Origin: Psychrobium sp051201665
GTDB lineage: Bacteria > Pseudomonadota > Gammaproteobacteria > Enterobacterales > Psychrobiaceae
Assembly: GCF_051201665.1 (NCBI RefSeq)
Contig: NZ_CP179210.1
Span: 2,108,001-2,172,000, forward strand
Length of the DNA: 64,000 bases
Reading direction: 5' to 3'
Both the position numbers and the translations under genes were made by a program. The stretch's first letter is position 1; each line of letters begins with the position of its first letter. Below the pieces are notes generated by a model. It was not told where the DNA came from, did no database searches, and was given only the letters and a program-made list of their open reading frames with translations. Of the stretch, positions 51,262 to 60,904 are shown piece by piece.

Positions 51262-52987
51262 CCTTTCTACGATATTACCGCAATTACCACCCTTTGTACC
51301 GCTGTTAATAGGCGCTCTTGCCGCGATATTTTTGCGAGGTCACCTACGTAGCGTAATTATGCTCGTGACACCAATCTGGGGGGCATTGCAACTGGCAATA
51401 CTTGATCCCGGTCTCTATTGGACATTTGAGTTCATAGGTTATCAACTAGAGCCAGTGCGAGTCGATAAGTTAAGTATTATTTTCGGCTATCTCTTTCACC
51501 TCGCAGCGTTTATTGCTGTGGTTTATGCGCTTCATCTTAAAGATACTATTCAACACGTTGCGGGACTGAGCTATGCGGCCAGTGCCGTTGGTGCTGTGTT
51601 TGCGGGCGATTTACTGACGTTATTTATCTTTTGGGAAACCTTAGCGCTAACCTCAGTATTTCTTATTTGGGCAAGGCGCACAGAGCGTGCTTATGGTGCT
51701 GGCATGCGCTATATCCTGATTAAAGTGCTCTCTGGGGTGTTATTACTTGCTGGTGCAATTATTTTTATCAACGAAACGGGCAGCGCTCGCTTTTCGGATA
51801 TTGGTTTATCCCATGATGGTCTATTGGGCATTGGAGCTTGGCTGATTTTCATCGCGTTTGGCATTAAATGCGCCTTTCCATTTGTGCACAATTGGTTGAC
51901 GGATGCTTATCCAGAAGCCACACCAACGGGCACCGTATTTCTGGCTTCATTTACCACGAAAGTGGCGGTGTACACTTTAGCGAGAGGGTTTGCAGGCGAA
52001 GAAATCTTAGTATGGATTGGCGTTACGATGGCTTGTTTTCCTATTTTCTATGCCGTCATTGAAAATGATCTACGCCGGGTACTTGCTTATAGCATGATTA
52101 ATCAAATTGGTTTTATGGTGGTTGGCGTAGGCATTGGCACCTCACTGGCCCTTAACGGCGCGGTGGCTCATGCTTTTAATGATGTGATCTTTAAAGGCTT
52201 ATTAATGATGAGTATGGGCGCTGTGTTACACATGACAGGTCGAATCAATGGCTCTGATCTTGGCGGTCTATATAAAAGTATGCCAAAAACGACAATTTTA
52301 TGTATCGTCGGCGCAGCTTCAATTTCAGCCTTCCCATTGTTTAGTGGATTCGTCTCAAAATCAATGATCATGAGCGCTGCAGTGGCTCAAGGTTACGATG
52401 TTGTATGGCTACTATTACTGTTTGCTGCGGCAGGGGTATTTCATCACGCAGGCATTAAAATCCCCTACTTTGCATTTTTCGCTCATGATTCAGGTATTCG
52501 GACTAGTGAGCCACCGAAAAATATGCTTTTTGCCATGGCCATTGCTGCAACACTTTGTGTCGTCATTGGGACATTCCCAGCACAAACCGTTTACGCATTA
52601 TTACCGTACAACGCGAGTTATTCGCCTTATGATGTTACGCACGTACTCACGCAATTACAGTTGCTGTTTTTCTCAGCGATGGCTTTTGTGTGGCTAAATC
52701 TGAAAAATATGTATCCGCCAGAGTTGCCTTCAACTAATCTCGATACCGACTGGCTTTATCGCAAACTTGCACCTAACTTTGTGGTGACCATTTATCGTGC
52801 TATCACAGGCGGCTTATCATCGATAGAGCTGCGTGTAACTACCTATATCAAGCAACTTATCGGTCACTCTTATGATGAAGAGAACGAGCAGCTCAAAGGG
52901 TATTTCTCTCGGTTGTGGCCGACAGAAACCATGGTCGTATGGGTTGCCCTGATGTTGGCAGGAATTTTAGTGCTTTATTATGTGTAG
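51251..52987 (+). CDS. Third D-type antiporter subunit (NuoL/MrpA-N-like)
   Basis: A 578-residue protein with 14 or more helices: FIFWETLALTSVFLIWARRT (TM5 glutamate), GIKCAFPFVHNWLTDAYPEA (lysine, loop), AHAFNDVIFKGLLMMSMGAV and a C-terminal amphipathic segment with two further helices (ETMVVWVALMLAGILVLYYV), like the lateral extension of NuoL. It is the last gene of the operon. Replaces the N-terminal part of MrpA. Confidence 0.9.
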   Translation: MISSLSTILPQLPPFVPLLIGALAAIFLRGHLRSVIMLVTPIWGALQLAILDPGLYWTFEFIGYQLEPVRVDKLSIIFGYLFHLAAFIAVVYALHLKDTIQHVAGLSYAASAVGAVFAGDLLTLFIFWETLALTSVFLIWARRTERAYGAGMRYILIKVLSGVLLLAGAIIFINETGSARFSDIGLSHDGLLGIGAWLIFIAFGIKCAFPFVHNWLTDAYPEATPTGTVFLASFTTKVAVYTLARGFAGEEILVWIGVTMACFPIFYAVIENDLRRVLAYSMINQIGFMVVGVGIGTSLALNGAVAHAFNDVIFKGLLMMSMGAVLHMTGRINGSDLGGLYKSMPKTTILCIVGAASISAFPLFSGFVSKSMIMSAAVAQGYDVVWLLLLFAAAGVFHHAGIKIPYFAFFAHDSGIRTSEPPKNMLFAMAIAATLCVVIGTFPAQTVYALLPYNASYSPYDVTHVLTQLQLLFFSAMAFVWLNLKNMYPPELPSTNLDTDWLYRKLAPNFVVTIYRAITGGLSSIELRVTTYIKQLIGHSYDEENEQLKGYFSRLWPTETMVVWVALMLAGILVLYYV

Positions 52988-53016
52988 TTTAGCCAGTCAA
53001 TTGACTGGCCAACTGC

Positions 53017-53700
53017 TTAACTAATCTCTGTTGAGGTTTCCCGTTCTCGATTCCATGCGTTGGGCTCAGAGGAATTAAAACGTGAAATGTTTTTTTCAGG
53101 GTCGCCTTTTAGCACGTAATATTCACCTTGATAAATCTTCCAGCGACAAAGATCAATCGGCGTAATCTCTGACGCGTTTATTGAATCAACTGCTTTTGAT
53201 TTTTCAAGGCCAGCTGCGACGATCTCTGAGCAGAAAAATTTACTGAAATCTTCTTTGTTGTGGCCTAAATCTACATCACCAAACATCAATTTTTCCACCA
53301 CATCGACTGCCGATGTCAGCGCTTGTGATAAGTCATAACTAAGATTCTTATCCGCTTGATTGTATAGAAATTCAAAGAATGCATTAACATCGAATCTACT
53401 CTCTCGCAGTTCGTCTGATAATGGTAACCACCAAACCTCACCGTCATAGTCGTCTAAGACTTGGCTAAATCGGCTAACACTCACTCCCTTCTTACCCGTC
53501 GACTCAATAATTTGATTGAAAAACAAACCGTTGTTGTCTTCGGTAATCTGGGTTTTTAAGATAACGCCAACATGGGATACATCTGAAAACGTTACCAATT
53601 TGATGATTTTTGAAAACGCACTAGAACCGCCAAAAGCGATAACATCACCGGGCTTCATGAGTTTCCGTGCTTGTTGATAATCAATAGAAATAGCTGTCAT
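53017..53700 (-). CDS. YiiX/YebB-type permuted papain-like amidase
   Basis: A 227-residue protein of the NlpC/P60-related permuted family: LMKPGDVIAFGGSSAFSKII, then SDVSHVGVIL with the catalytic histidine, and FFCSEIVAAGLE with the cysteine toward the C-terminus, the order being His before Cys as in the permuted group. No signal peptide, so it is probably cytoplasmic. Relatives cut amide or thioester bonds of lipids or peptides; the substrate here is unknown. It is convergent with the antiporter operon, 30 bases away. Confidence 0.85.
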   Translation of the reverse strand: MTAISIDYQQARKLMKPGDVIAFGGSSAFSKIIKLVTFSDVSHVGVILKTQITEDNNGLFFNQIIESTGKKGVSVSRFSQVLDDYDGEVWWLPLSDELRESRFDVNAFFEFLYNQADKNLSYDLSQALTSAVDVVEKLMFGDVDLGHNKEDFSKFFCSEIVAAGLEKSKAVDSINASEITPIDLCRWKIYQGEYYVLKGDPEKNISRFNSSEPNAWNRERETSTEIS

Positions 53701-53756
53701 TCTTCATCCTTCCTTGTCATTAAAAAATGATATTGGCAGCTACTTTATTACTATTA

Positions 53757-54568
53757 TTATTGAAAAACTAGTTTTAACGCATTAGGAATCGATACTTCTG
53801 GATTGGCCATATGATCGGCGTCGTCATTGATGGCAGTCACAAGCTTAATTCGTTGTGGCAATTGTGATTCTAAAAATGGTTTAAAGCCATCAAACGAGTT
53901 CTTAAAACGCTGACGCTCTTTGCCTCCAACGCTTAGATAAACAAATTCAAGTGACTTATTTTTTTAGAATATTTTTGATAAAGTCTTGGCTTAGCTTATC
54001 CGCTTTATTGGACGCATCAGGGATATTGCCAAAGCTGGGGTTAAATATAAATACCCCCTTAAACAAATCAGGATACTGACTTAATACATAAGAGGTAAAT
54101 GCGCCGCCCCACGAATGTCCCATAAAGTAACGCGTGTCATTAACTGAATATTGCTGTTCGATCTTAGGGATGAGTTCGTTGGTAATAAATGATAGAAAGT
54201 TGTCTCCATTACCCGTGCGGCGGTTTTCGCCACGGCCAAGTTTTAGATAACTTGGCGTGAAATCATATCCTCGACGAATGTTGGCGATAGCAACGACAAT
54301 TGGTGCTTGCTTGCCCCCCCTCTCCTGACAACTTTTCAACTTGTTGTGCGACTAATTCATCATCATTACCAGCGTCTAACATATAGATTACAGAATATTT
54401 TTTTGCTTCGTTTTTATCGTAGTCTGTCGGTAAATAGACAAAAAAACTGCGATTATCGTCTAAAACGTCAGACTTCAATGACTTCTGTTCTGCTGGCGAT
54501 ACAGCGTTCGCTAACGAACTCAAGAATAAACTGGCAGTAATTATCACGCTTGTTAACAATTTACTCAT
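53757..54568 (-). pseudogene. Secreted esterase (alpha/beta hydrolase), two frameshifts
   Basis: From MSKLLTSVIITASLFLSSLA (54568) the frame runs through YLPTDYDKNEAKKYSVIYML, typical of the esterase D-like family. A G7 run (C7 on +, 54314-54320) shifts the frame; with G6 it would read GEGGKQAPIVVAIANIRRGY. The middle part holds the nucleophile elbow FMGHSWGGAFT. A second shift occurs at an A7 run (T7 on +, 53958-53964); with A6 it continues ILKNKSLEFVYLSVGGKE to DDADHMANPE and TAA at 53757. Both indels add one base to a run, so sequencing error should be considered. Confidence 0.85.
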
Positions 54569-54739
54569 CCCAATTCTCATCTCAAATATATTGGAATGAT
54601 TACAATACATTAGTAGCGCGCTATCGCTAGCGTAAATTTGTATAGAAATGTGTCACTAGGATTTTAAATCACGCGAATTTACCGATTGACTAGACCTATA
54701 TCAACTAAGTGATCGAAGGTTAAAAAATTTAAAACAACG

Positions 54740-54753
54740 TTGATCTTTGTCAA
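54740..54753. promoter_or_regulatory. FNR/ANR-like box upstream of gbsR-cydAB
   Basis: TTGATCTTTGTCAA differs at one base from TTGATNNNNATCAA. It lies 52 bases before the regulator gene of the cytochrome bd operon, a common target of oxygen control. Confidence 0.5.
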
Positions 54754-54764
54754 TTTGAGCGTAT

Positions 54765-54786
54765 AGTTTCACTAATTACTGAAACT
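54765..54786. promoter_or_regulatory. Probable operator of the GbsR-type regulator
   Basis: AGTTTCA, eight bases, TGAAACT: a 7-bp inverted repeat overlapping the likely promoter (TATAGT at 54762-54767) and 18 bases before the start codon. This is a fitting site for autoregulation by the MarR-like protein. Confidence 0.5.
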
Positions 54787-54804
54787 TCAGAAGGTCGCAA
54801 TTAA

Positions 54805-55353
54805 ATGATAATAGCACCAAAAATCGAGTCCTTTGTCATGCATTGTGGCGAGATGGGTAGTCGTTGGGGATTTAACCGTACCGTTGGCCAAATGTATGGT
54901 TTGATGATTATTAGCGAGCAGCCATTAACTGCAGTTGAAATTGCAGACACCCTTAATATTTCTCGCGGCAACGTCTCTATGGGCATCAAAGAACTTCAAT
55001 CATGGCGACTCATTAGCATCAGTCACAAACCTAAAGATCGCAAAGAATACTATGCACCAGCCGGTTCTATTTGGGATATGGCAATCCGTGTTTTTGAAGA
55101 ACGTCGCAAACGGGAAGTTGACCCTACTCTTTCAGTTTTACGCGACAATTTGCTTGATGAGCCCACTAACGCCAAAGAAACTTACGCACAACAACAGATG
55201 CTAGAGATCCACGACTTATTAGAGACCGTAACCCAATGGGCTGGCGAATTGCAGACGATGAACCCAGACAACCTTAATACACTCATGAAACTTGGCTCTG
55301 GTGTAAGTAAGGTGTTGGATATTAAGGATAAGCTATTGGCCAATAATAAATAG
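54805..55353 (+). CDS. GbsR/MarR-type transcriptional regulator
   Basis: A 182-residue regulator. MHCGEMGSRWGFNRTVGQMY and GLMIISEQPLTAVEIADTLN then ISRGNVSMGIKELQSWRLIS form the GbsR-type winged helix, with wing KPKDRKEYY. The C-terminal half is helical, for dimerisation. It is nine bases upstream of cydA and cotranscribed, so it probably controls the bd oxidase genes and itself. The signal is unknown; GbsR homologues in other bacteria respond to choline or osmolytes. Confidence 0.9.
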   Translation: MIIAPKIESFVMHCGEMGSRWGFNRTVGQMYGLMIISEQPLTAVEIADTLNISRGNVSMGIKELQSWRLISISHKPKDRKEYYAPAGSIWDMAIRVFEERRKREVDPTLSVLRDNLLDEPTNAKETYAQQQMLEIHDLLETVTQWAGELQTMNPDNLNTLMKLGSGVSKVLDIKDKLLANNK

Positions 55354-55361
55354 GAGGCTTC

Positions 55362-56720
55362 ATGATTGAAGAAACGTTGATGTTATCGCGTATTCAGTTT
55401 GCAGCGAACATTAGTTTTCATATTTTATTTCCAACGATTACGATTGCACTCAGTTGGTTTTTAGTATTTTTTAAAATCAAAGCGAACATGACCGATGATC
55501 CCGTGTGGATGCGGATGTATCGATTCTGGGTTAAAATCTTTGCGCTATCCTTTGCAATTGGCGTCGTTACGGGCGTCACGATGTCGTTTCAATTTGGCAC
55601 CAATTGGCCTCACTTTATGGAACGTGTTGGTAATATCGCAGGTCCATTATTGGGTTATGAAGTGCTCACCGCATTTTTTCTCGAAGCATCATTTTTAGGA
55701 ATTATGCTTTTTGGAATTAAGCGTGTGCCACCTGTTGTACATACAATAGCCACTATCGTTGTTGCCATTGGTACCAGCTTATCGGCATTTTGGATTCTTG
55801 CTCTCAACTCTTGGATGCAGACTCCGCAAGGCTTTGAAATGATTGATGGCGTTGCGTTTCCAACTGATTGGTGGGCAATTATTTTTAATCCATCATTTCC
55901 TTATCGCTTAATGCATATGTTAATTGCGTCAGGACTCACCGCATCTTTCTTGATTGCTGGTATTAGCGCTTATCGATTACTGAAAGGCGATAATAAACGG
56001 GCGCTGACTAAAGCATTAAAGATAAGTTTAACAGCGGCATTAATTCTAACAACGTGTCAGGTTTATGTGGGTGATATTCATGGGCTAAATACCTTAAAAC
56101 ACCAACCACAGAAAGTCGCGGCGATGGAAGGTGTTTGGGAAACTCAAAAAGGGGTTCCATTATTACTATTTGCGATGATTGATGAAGAGAACCGTGAGAA
56201 TCATTTTGAAATCGCGATTCCTAATCTAGCAAGTTTTATTCTAACCCATGATATGAACGGTAAGATAAAAGGACTTAACGAGTTCAAAGGAAATCACCCG
56301 CCTGTGGCACCGGTGTTTTATGCGTTTCGCTTAATGGTTGGCCTAGGATTCCTAATGCTGGCTGTTGCGTGGACTGCCCGTATCTGGCTAATGAAACGTA
56401 ACGAATTGCCACCTTGGATGTTAAAAGTGCTGGTGTTGATGACTTTCTCAGGGTGGATTGCGACGCTCGCTGGTTGGTATGTGACAGAAATTGGCCGTCA
56501 GCCTTGGTTAGTTACTGGTGTGCTATCTGTTCGAGATGCGGCTACTGACATCGCCCCCGAGAATGTGATGATTTCACTTGTAGCCTACTTGGTTATCTAT
56601 GTTGTGGTGATGTGGGCTTATCTACATACGTTACTCACGATGTCGCGGCGAGCAATTGAAGTCGAAGAAATTAGTGACAACGAATACTATTCATCTCCAA
56701 TGGTTAAGAAGGAAGCATAA
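55362..56720 (+). CDS. cydA: Cytochrome bd-type quinol oxidase subunit I
   Basis: A 452-residue subunit. The haem ligands and conserved glutamates are in LSRIQFAANISFHILFPTIT (His), TGVTMSFQFGTNWPHFMERV (conserved glutamate nearby, YEVLTAFFLEASFLG) and QPQKVAAMEGVWETQKGVPL, the last also part of the quinol site. The length shows a short Q-loop, as in CioA-type cyanide-insensitive enzymes. Ribosome site AGGAGG precedes ATG 55362. It reduces O2 with quinol at the inner membrane, with high oxygen affinity. Confidence 0.95.
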   Translation: MIEETLMLSRIQFAANISFHILFPTITIALSWFLVFFKIKANMTDDPVWMRMYRFWVKIFALSFAIGVVTGVTMSFQFGTNWPHFMERVGNIAGPLLGYEVLTAFFLEASFLGIMLFGIKRVPPVVHTIATIVVAIGTSLSAFWILALNSWMQTPQGFEMIDGVAFPTDWWAIIFNPSFPYRLMHMLIASGLTASFLIAGISAYRLLKGDNKRALTKALKISLTAALILTTCQVYVGDIHGLNTLKHQPQKVAAMEGVWETQKGVPLLLFAMIDEENRENHFEIAIPNLASFILTHDMNGKIKGLNEFKGNHPPVAPVFYAFRLMVGLGFLMLAVAWTARIWLMKRNELPPWMLKVLVLMTFSGWIATLAGWYVTEIGRQPWLVTGVLSVRDAATDIAPENVMISLVAYLVIYVVVMWAYLHTLLTMSRRAIEVEEISDNEYYSSPMVKKEA

Positions 56721-56721
56721 G

Positions 56722-57729
56722 TTGTTTGAACAAGAACCCTTAGCGATAATCTTCGCCGCATTAATGGCGTTAACCGTTATTTTATATGCGATTCTGGATG
56801 GTTATGATCTTGGCGTTGGTATGTTAATACCACTCAAGGACGAGCAACAAAGCGACACGATGATCGCATCTATTGGTCCATTTTGGGATGCCAACGAAAC
56901 TTGGCTGGTGATGGCGATGGGACTTCTCTTTATTGCTTTCCCATTAGCCCATTCAATTGTATTTAAAGCGTTGTATTTACCAACCTTAGTATTGTTGATC
57001 AGCCTGATTCTTAGAGGTATTGCTTTTGACTTTAGAGCGAAGGCGTTATTTGCCCACAAGCCGTTATGGGACCGCGCCTTTAAGTTCGGTTCGCTTTTTG
57101 CGGCGCTCAGTCAAGGCTACATGTTAGGTCAATATATTGTTGGTTTTGACAGCAGCGGTATGTCGATTCTATTTAGCCTCATTAGCGCGGTGGGCGTCGC
57201 CATTGCTTACACGCTGATAGGTGCTGCGTGGTTAATCATGAAATGTGAAGGTGAACTGCAAACTCGCGCAATTAAGTGGTTCTATAAGGCGCTTTTCGTA
57301 AGTTGGTTGGGTGTGATTGCGGTATCTATCGTCAACCCTTTGGTCAATGATGCTGTGTTTAATCGCTGGTTAACAACTCCGGCGTATTGGATTTTGCCTA
57401 TCTTATGCGGACTTTGTTTTGTGGTTGCGTTGTTCGAAATTCGCAAGATGATTGCTAGAAAAGCAATTAATGAATCTGATGATAGTCGCTGTTGGAGTCC
57501 ATTTGCGTTAACTGTCGCGATTTATCTTCTGTGTTTTGTAGGTATAGCACTTAGTTTTTACCCAGACATTGTGCCAGGTCAGCTAACAATTTGGGAATCT
57601 GTTGCTGCGCCGCAAGCGCTCAATTTCATTTTGTGGGGGGCAATCATCGTGATCCCGACAATCATTTTATATACCATTTTTTCTTACCGAGTGTTTTGGG
57701 GCAAAGTATCTCCATTGCAATATTATTAG
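56722..57729 (+). CDS. cydB: Cytochrome bd-type quinol oxidase subunit II
   Basis: About 335 residues. TTG 56722, after an AGGAAG site and two bases past the cydA stop, is chosen because it gives MFEQEPLAIIFAALMALTVI, the usual CydB start; the ATG at 56656 lies inside cydA. YAILDGYDLGVGMLIPL, FWDANETWLVMAMGLLFIAF and ILRGIAFDFRAKA are CydB signatures. CydX was not found downstream. Terminator follows. Confidence 0.95.
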   Translation: MFEQEPLAIIFAALMALTVILYAILDGYDLGVGMLIPLKDEQQSDTMIASIGPFWDANETWLVMAMGLLFIAFPLAHSIVFKALYLPTLVLLISLILRGIAFDFRAKALFAHKPLWDRAFKFGSLFAALSQGYMLGQYIVGFDSSGMSILFSLISAVGVAIAYTLIGAAWLIMKCEGELQTRAIKWFYKALFVSWLGVIAVSIVNPLVNDAVFNRWLTTPAYWILPILCGLCFVVALFEIRKMIARKAINESDDSRCWSPFALTVAIYLLCFVGIALSFYPDIVPGQLTIWESVAAPQALNFILWGAIIVIPTIILYTIFSYRVFWGKVSPLQYY

Positions 57730-57737
57730 CACAAAAA

Positions 57738-57765
57738 AATGGCGCTTAATGAGTTAAGCGCCATT
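57738..57765. terminator. Shared terminator of cydB and gnd
   Basis: A 12-bp perfect stem AATGGCGCTTAA / TTAAGCGCCATT with loop TGAG. On the minus strand it is followed by seven T, making a good terminator for gnd; it also lies eight bases after cydB. Confidence 0.85.
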
Positions 57766-57786
57766 CCAGTCAATTAAATATTTATT

Positions 57787-59322
57787 CTATTCTACTTCTA
57801 ACATTTCACGTTTATCTTGTGACCAAGTTACGTGATATTTTTTACCTGCTAGTTTATCCACTCGTTCAAATGTATGTGCGCCAAAAAAGTCTCGTTGAGC
57901 CTGCAACAAGTTCGCTGGCAATGTTTCCATACGATAAGAATCATAATAGGCCAACGCTGAACTAAACGCGCCGCAAGGAATGCCATCGATGGTTGCTTTT
58001 GCAATCGCTTGACGCCAGTTATGCTGATGCTTTGCAATCTCACCTGCGAAGTATTCGTCGAGTAGTAAATTACCTAAGTCACTATCGCGATCATAAGCGT
58101 CAGTGATCTTTTGTAAAAAGGCTGCGCGAATAATACAACCAGCACGCCAAATTTTCGCGATTGAACCAAAATCAATTGGCCAATTTTGTTCACGCGCTGC
58201 CAATTTAATTAACTGGAAACCTTGCGCATAAGCGACAATCTTAGAACAGTACAGTGCGTCATGGACTTGCTCTATGATACTGGCGTGCTCAGTGGTTTTA
58301 ACAGGTGTGATTTCCGGACCTTTGAGTAATTTAGCGGCTCGAATACGGGCATGTTTGAGCGTTGATAAAGAACGAGCAAACACAGACTGCGCGATGGTCG
58401 TCGCTGGCGCGCCAACTTGTAATGCACTAACAGCAGTCCATAGTCCAGTGCCCTTTTGACCTGCCTTATCAAGGATCACATCAACTAATGGTAACTTTGT
58501 TTCTTCGTCAAACTCACGAAGGACTTCGGCACTGATTTCCATCAGGTAACTGTTTAATACTCCGTTATTCCATTGCTCAAATATCTCAGCAATTTGAATT
58601 GGGGTCATTTTGAGTGACTCACGCATGATGTGGTATGCCTCGCATATCATCTGCATGTCAGCGTATTCAATACCATTGTGAACCATTTTTACATAATGAC
58701 CGGAACCCGCTGGACCAATATAAGTTGCACAGGGTTCGCCAACCGTTAATGGTTGGTCATGGCTAGTGCGCTCTAATGCGCGACCAGTCTCAGGATCAAC
58801 TTTAGCAGCAATGGCATGCCAAACCGGTTCAATTCTCGCCCATGCATACGGATCTCCGCTTGGCATTAATGAAGGACCAAATCTAGCGCCGACTTCCCCA
58901 CCTGAAACGGCCGTTGTGAAGAAATTAAATTTACCGCGATAGCGTTTTTCTCGCTCGACGGTATCAGTCCACAAGCTATTACCGGTGTCGACAATAATAT
59001 CGTCAGCTTTAATTCCTGCGTCAATTAACTTACCACATACGTCATCAACGGGAGCACCGGCCGGAATCGAGAGAATAATAAGATGAGGTGCGGTCAGCTT
59101 GCCTAACAGTTCTGTAAATAAATGACATGGCACGATACGAGGACTGTCTGTGGTATTTTCATTGGCGTCTGCCGCCAAAACGTCATCGACCTTCTGGTGA
59201 TCTAAATCGAAAGCAGCAATTGTGTAACCGTTATCAGCAAGGTTTAACGCAAGATTTTTTCCCATCACGCCCAAACCAATAAACCCAATGTCACAATGCG
59301 CATTTTGTTCTGTCATTTTCAT
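57787..59322 (-). CDS. gnd: 6-phosphogluconate dehydrogenase, decarboxylating
   Basis: A 511-residue enzyme of the pentose phosphate pathway (6-phosphogluconate + NADP+ to ribulose 5-phosphate + CO2). The Rossmann motif is GFIGLGVMGKNLALNLADNG; VSGGEVGARFGPSLMPSGD and GPAGSGHYVKMVHNGIEYAD hold substrate and catalytic residues (Lys, Glu). LLDEYFAGEIAKHQHNWRQA is in the C-terminal part. It is longer than many (about 470-510). Start at 59322; MTEQ at 59316 is equally possible. Confidence 0.96.
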   Translation of the reverse strand: MKMTEQNAHCDIGFIGLGVMGKNLALNLADNGYTIAAFDLDHQKVDDVLAADANENTTDSPRIVPCHLFTELLGKLTAPHLIILSIPAGAPVDDVCGKLIDAGIKADDIIVDTGNSLWTDTVEREKRYRGKFNFFTTAVSGGEVGARFGPSLMPSGDPYAWARIEPVWHAIAAKVDPETGRALERTSHDQPLTVGEPCATYIGPAGSGHYVKMVHNGIEYADMQMICEAYHIMRESLKMTPIQIAEIFEQWNNGVLNSYLMEISAEVLREFDEETKLPLVDVILDKAGQKGTGLWTAVSALQVGAPATTIAQSVFARSLSTLKHARIRAAKLLKGPEITPVKTTEHASIIEQVHDALYCSKIVAYAQGFQLIKLAAREQNWPIDFGSIAKIWRAGCIIRAAFLQKITDAYDRDSDLGNLLLDEYFAGEIAKHQHNWRQAIAKATIDGIPCGAFSSALAYYDSYRMETLPANLLQAQRDFFGAHTFERVDKLAGKKYHVTWSQDKREMLEVE

Positions 59323-59621
59323 ACCTTAATGCAGAGGATGGATAGATTGGCGCGGATTATAACTTAATTATGATGTAAAAATAATACTAACTTTAGAAAT
59401 TATTAAACTAAATGCAAGGCTAATAATGTGCTCAACATCATATTTATGCTTTTAGCGTTAAGCCTTTGTGTAATTAAGTTACATAACTGTGATATTCCTA
59501 CCAGATAACACGTTATTTAAAGTTAGCTTTATTATAAAATTGCGGACAATAAATATTATTGTCATCAAGTTAATATTCACGCTATATTATTTTGACATTT
59601 TTTTACTTAAGCGATTGAAGT

Positions 59622-60254
59622 ATGAACCAATTATTAGATCTTGATTTTATGGTGACCTTGCTAGGCCTTTTTGGGATCGCAGTATTTGCGGTGTCGGGCG
59701 CATTAGATGCGGCACGTAAGGAAATGGATATACTGGGATTTATGTTAATTGGTACGGTGACAGGTCTAGGCGGCGGTACAATTCGTGACGTGTTATTAGG
59801 GAACGTGCCAGTTTATTGGATCATGGATGCAACCTATGTTGGCCTCTGTATGCTCATGTCATTAATGACCTATTTCGTCGCTCCTATGCTCGAATCACGA
59901 ACTAAAGCATTGATTTGGATGGATGCTTTAGGACTGGCGCTATTTTGTGTAACAGGCACTCAAATCGCTGCATCACTTGGTGCGCCGCCGCTTATCTGTG
60001 TTTGTATGGGCGTTGTAACGGCATCATTTGGCGGTATTATTCGCGATGTTCTCTGTGGCTATGATCTGGTGCTTAGTAACCGTGAACTCTATGTAACCAC
60101 AGCCGTGGCCGGCGGCTCTATCTATTGGTTATTACATTGGGTTGGTGTTGTAGAAAGTATTGCTATGTTAGGCGGGTTCTTAGCAGCGTTCGGTTTGCGA
60201 AGCGCTGCCATCATTTGGGGATTGTCACTCCCCTCATATCAGTCAAAACGTTAG
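59622..60254 (+). CDS. TRIC-type cation channel (UPF0126)
   Basis: A 210-residue membrane protein with seven helices in two inverted-like repeats. Each has the motif GGG-IRDVLLG / GGIIRDVLCG (GTVTGLGGGTIRDVLLGNVP; VTASFGGIIRDVLCGYD). This marks the trimeric intracellular cation channel family, which passes K+ and related cations. Its upstream 300-bp gap (59323-59621) shows no gene and AT-rich promoter-like sequence. Confidence 0.92.
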   Translation: MNQLLDLDFMVTLLGLFGIAVFAVSGALDAARKEMDILGFMLIGTVTGLGGGTIRDVLLGNVPVYWIMDATYVGLCMLMSLMTYFVAPMLESRTKALIWMDALGLALFCVTGTQIAASLGAPPLICVCMGVVTASFGGIIRDVLCGYDLVLSNRELYVTTAVAGGSIYWLLHWVGVVESIAMLGGFLAAFGLRSAAIIWGLSLPSYQSKR

Positions 60255-60256
60255 CA

Positions 60257-60778
60257 CTAGATATTAATGGTGAGTTTGTCTAGTTCAAATTCTTGATCCA
60301 TCAACTGGCCTATGATGTTGACGCCACATAAATGGTGCGCATACTGCATGTGGAGACAACGTACTTTTGTCCAATTGGTAATGCCGCCGATACCATATTG
60401 ATCGAACAGTTTTATGTATCCTAGTTCTTCAAGGCGCGCTCTATCTTCTGGTAACATGGCGTCCCAACGGGCTTTAACGTATTGCTGGTGATTTTTATAA
60501 AATGTTTCCCTTAAATCGTCTTCTTCCATGATGCGCTGTTCAATATGCTTGGTCCAGCCATTAGTCTCAATCTTATTAATGGCTTTATGAAGATCTTTAG
60601 AACACAACCAGTACATAGTCGGAAATGGTTTATCCGCCACTAAGCTTCGTGTTTGTAAAACCGTTGGGATTTGGTTTTCCATCTGATGAGCTATCTTAAT
60701 AATTCCACGAGGCGTACGGCCTAGTTGTTGATTAATAATTTCTAATTGATGTTCAGTAAGTTGACAATTTGACATTGA
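60257..60778 (-). CDS. DUF501-family protein
   Basis: About 173 residues from MSNCQLTEHQLEIINQQLGR (60778; the upstream in-frame ATG at 60871 adds an unlikely extension). LGRTPRGIIKIAHQMENQIP, PTMYWLCSKDLHKAINKIET, GIGGITNWTKVRCLHMQYAH (with a cysteine and histidines) and HLCGVNIIG define DUF501. Function unknown; members are often near exopolyphosphatase genes. It is convergent with the TRIC gene. Confidence 0.9.
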   Translation of the reverse strand, partial: SMSNCQLTEHQLEIINQQLGRTPRGIIKIAHQMENQIPTVLQTRSLVADKPFPTMYWLCSKDLHKAINKIETNGWTKHIEQRIMEEDDLRETFYKNHQQYVKARWDAMLPEDRARLEELGYIKLFDQYGIGGITNWTKVRCLHMQYAHHLCGVNIIGQLMDQEFELDKLTINI

Positions 60779-60904
60779 AATAGATTCTTTTGGTAAATTT
60801 CGCGAGATTATACCGATATTTTTTGTGGTTTTAACTGAAATTGTTGTATGTTCTGGTAATATTCGCGGCATTAATTTGATCGTAGTAACATTGAAGGGTA
60901 AAAA

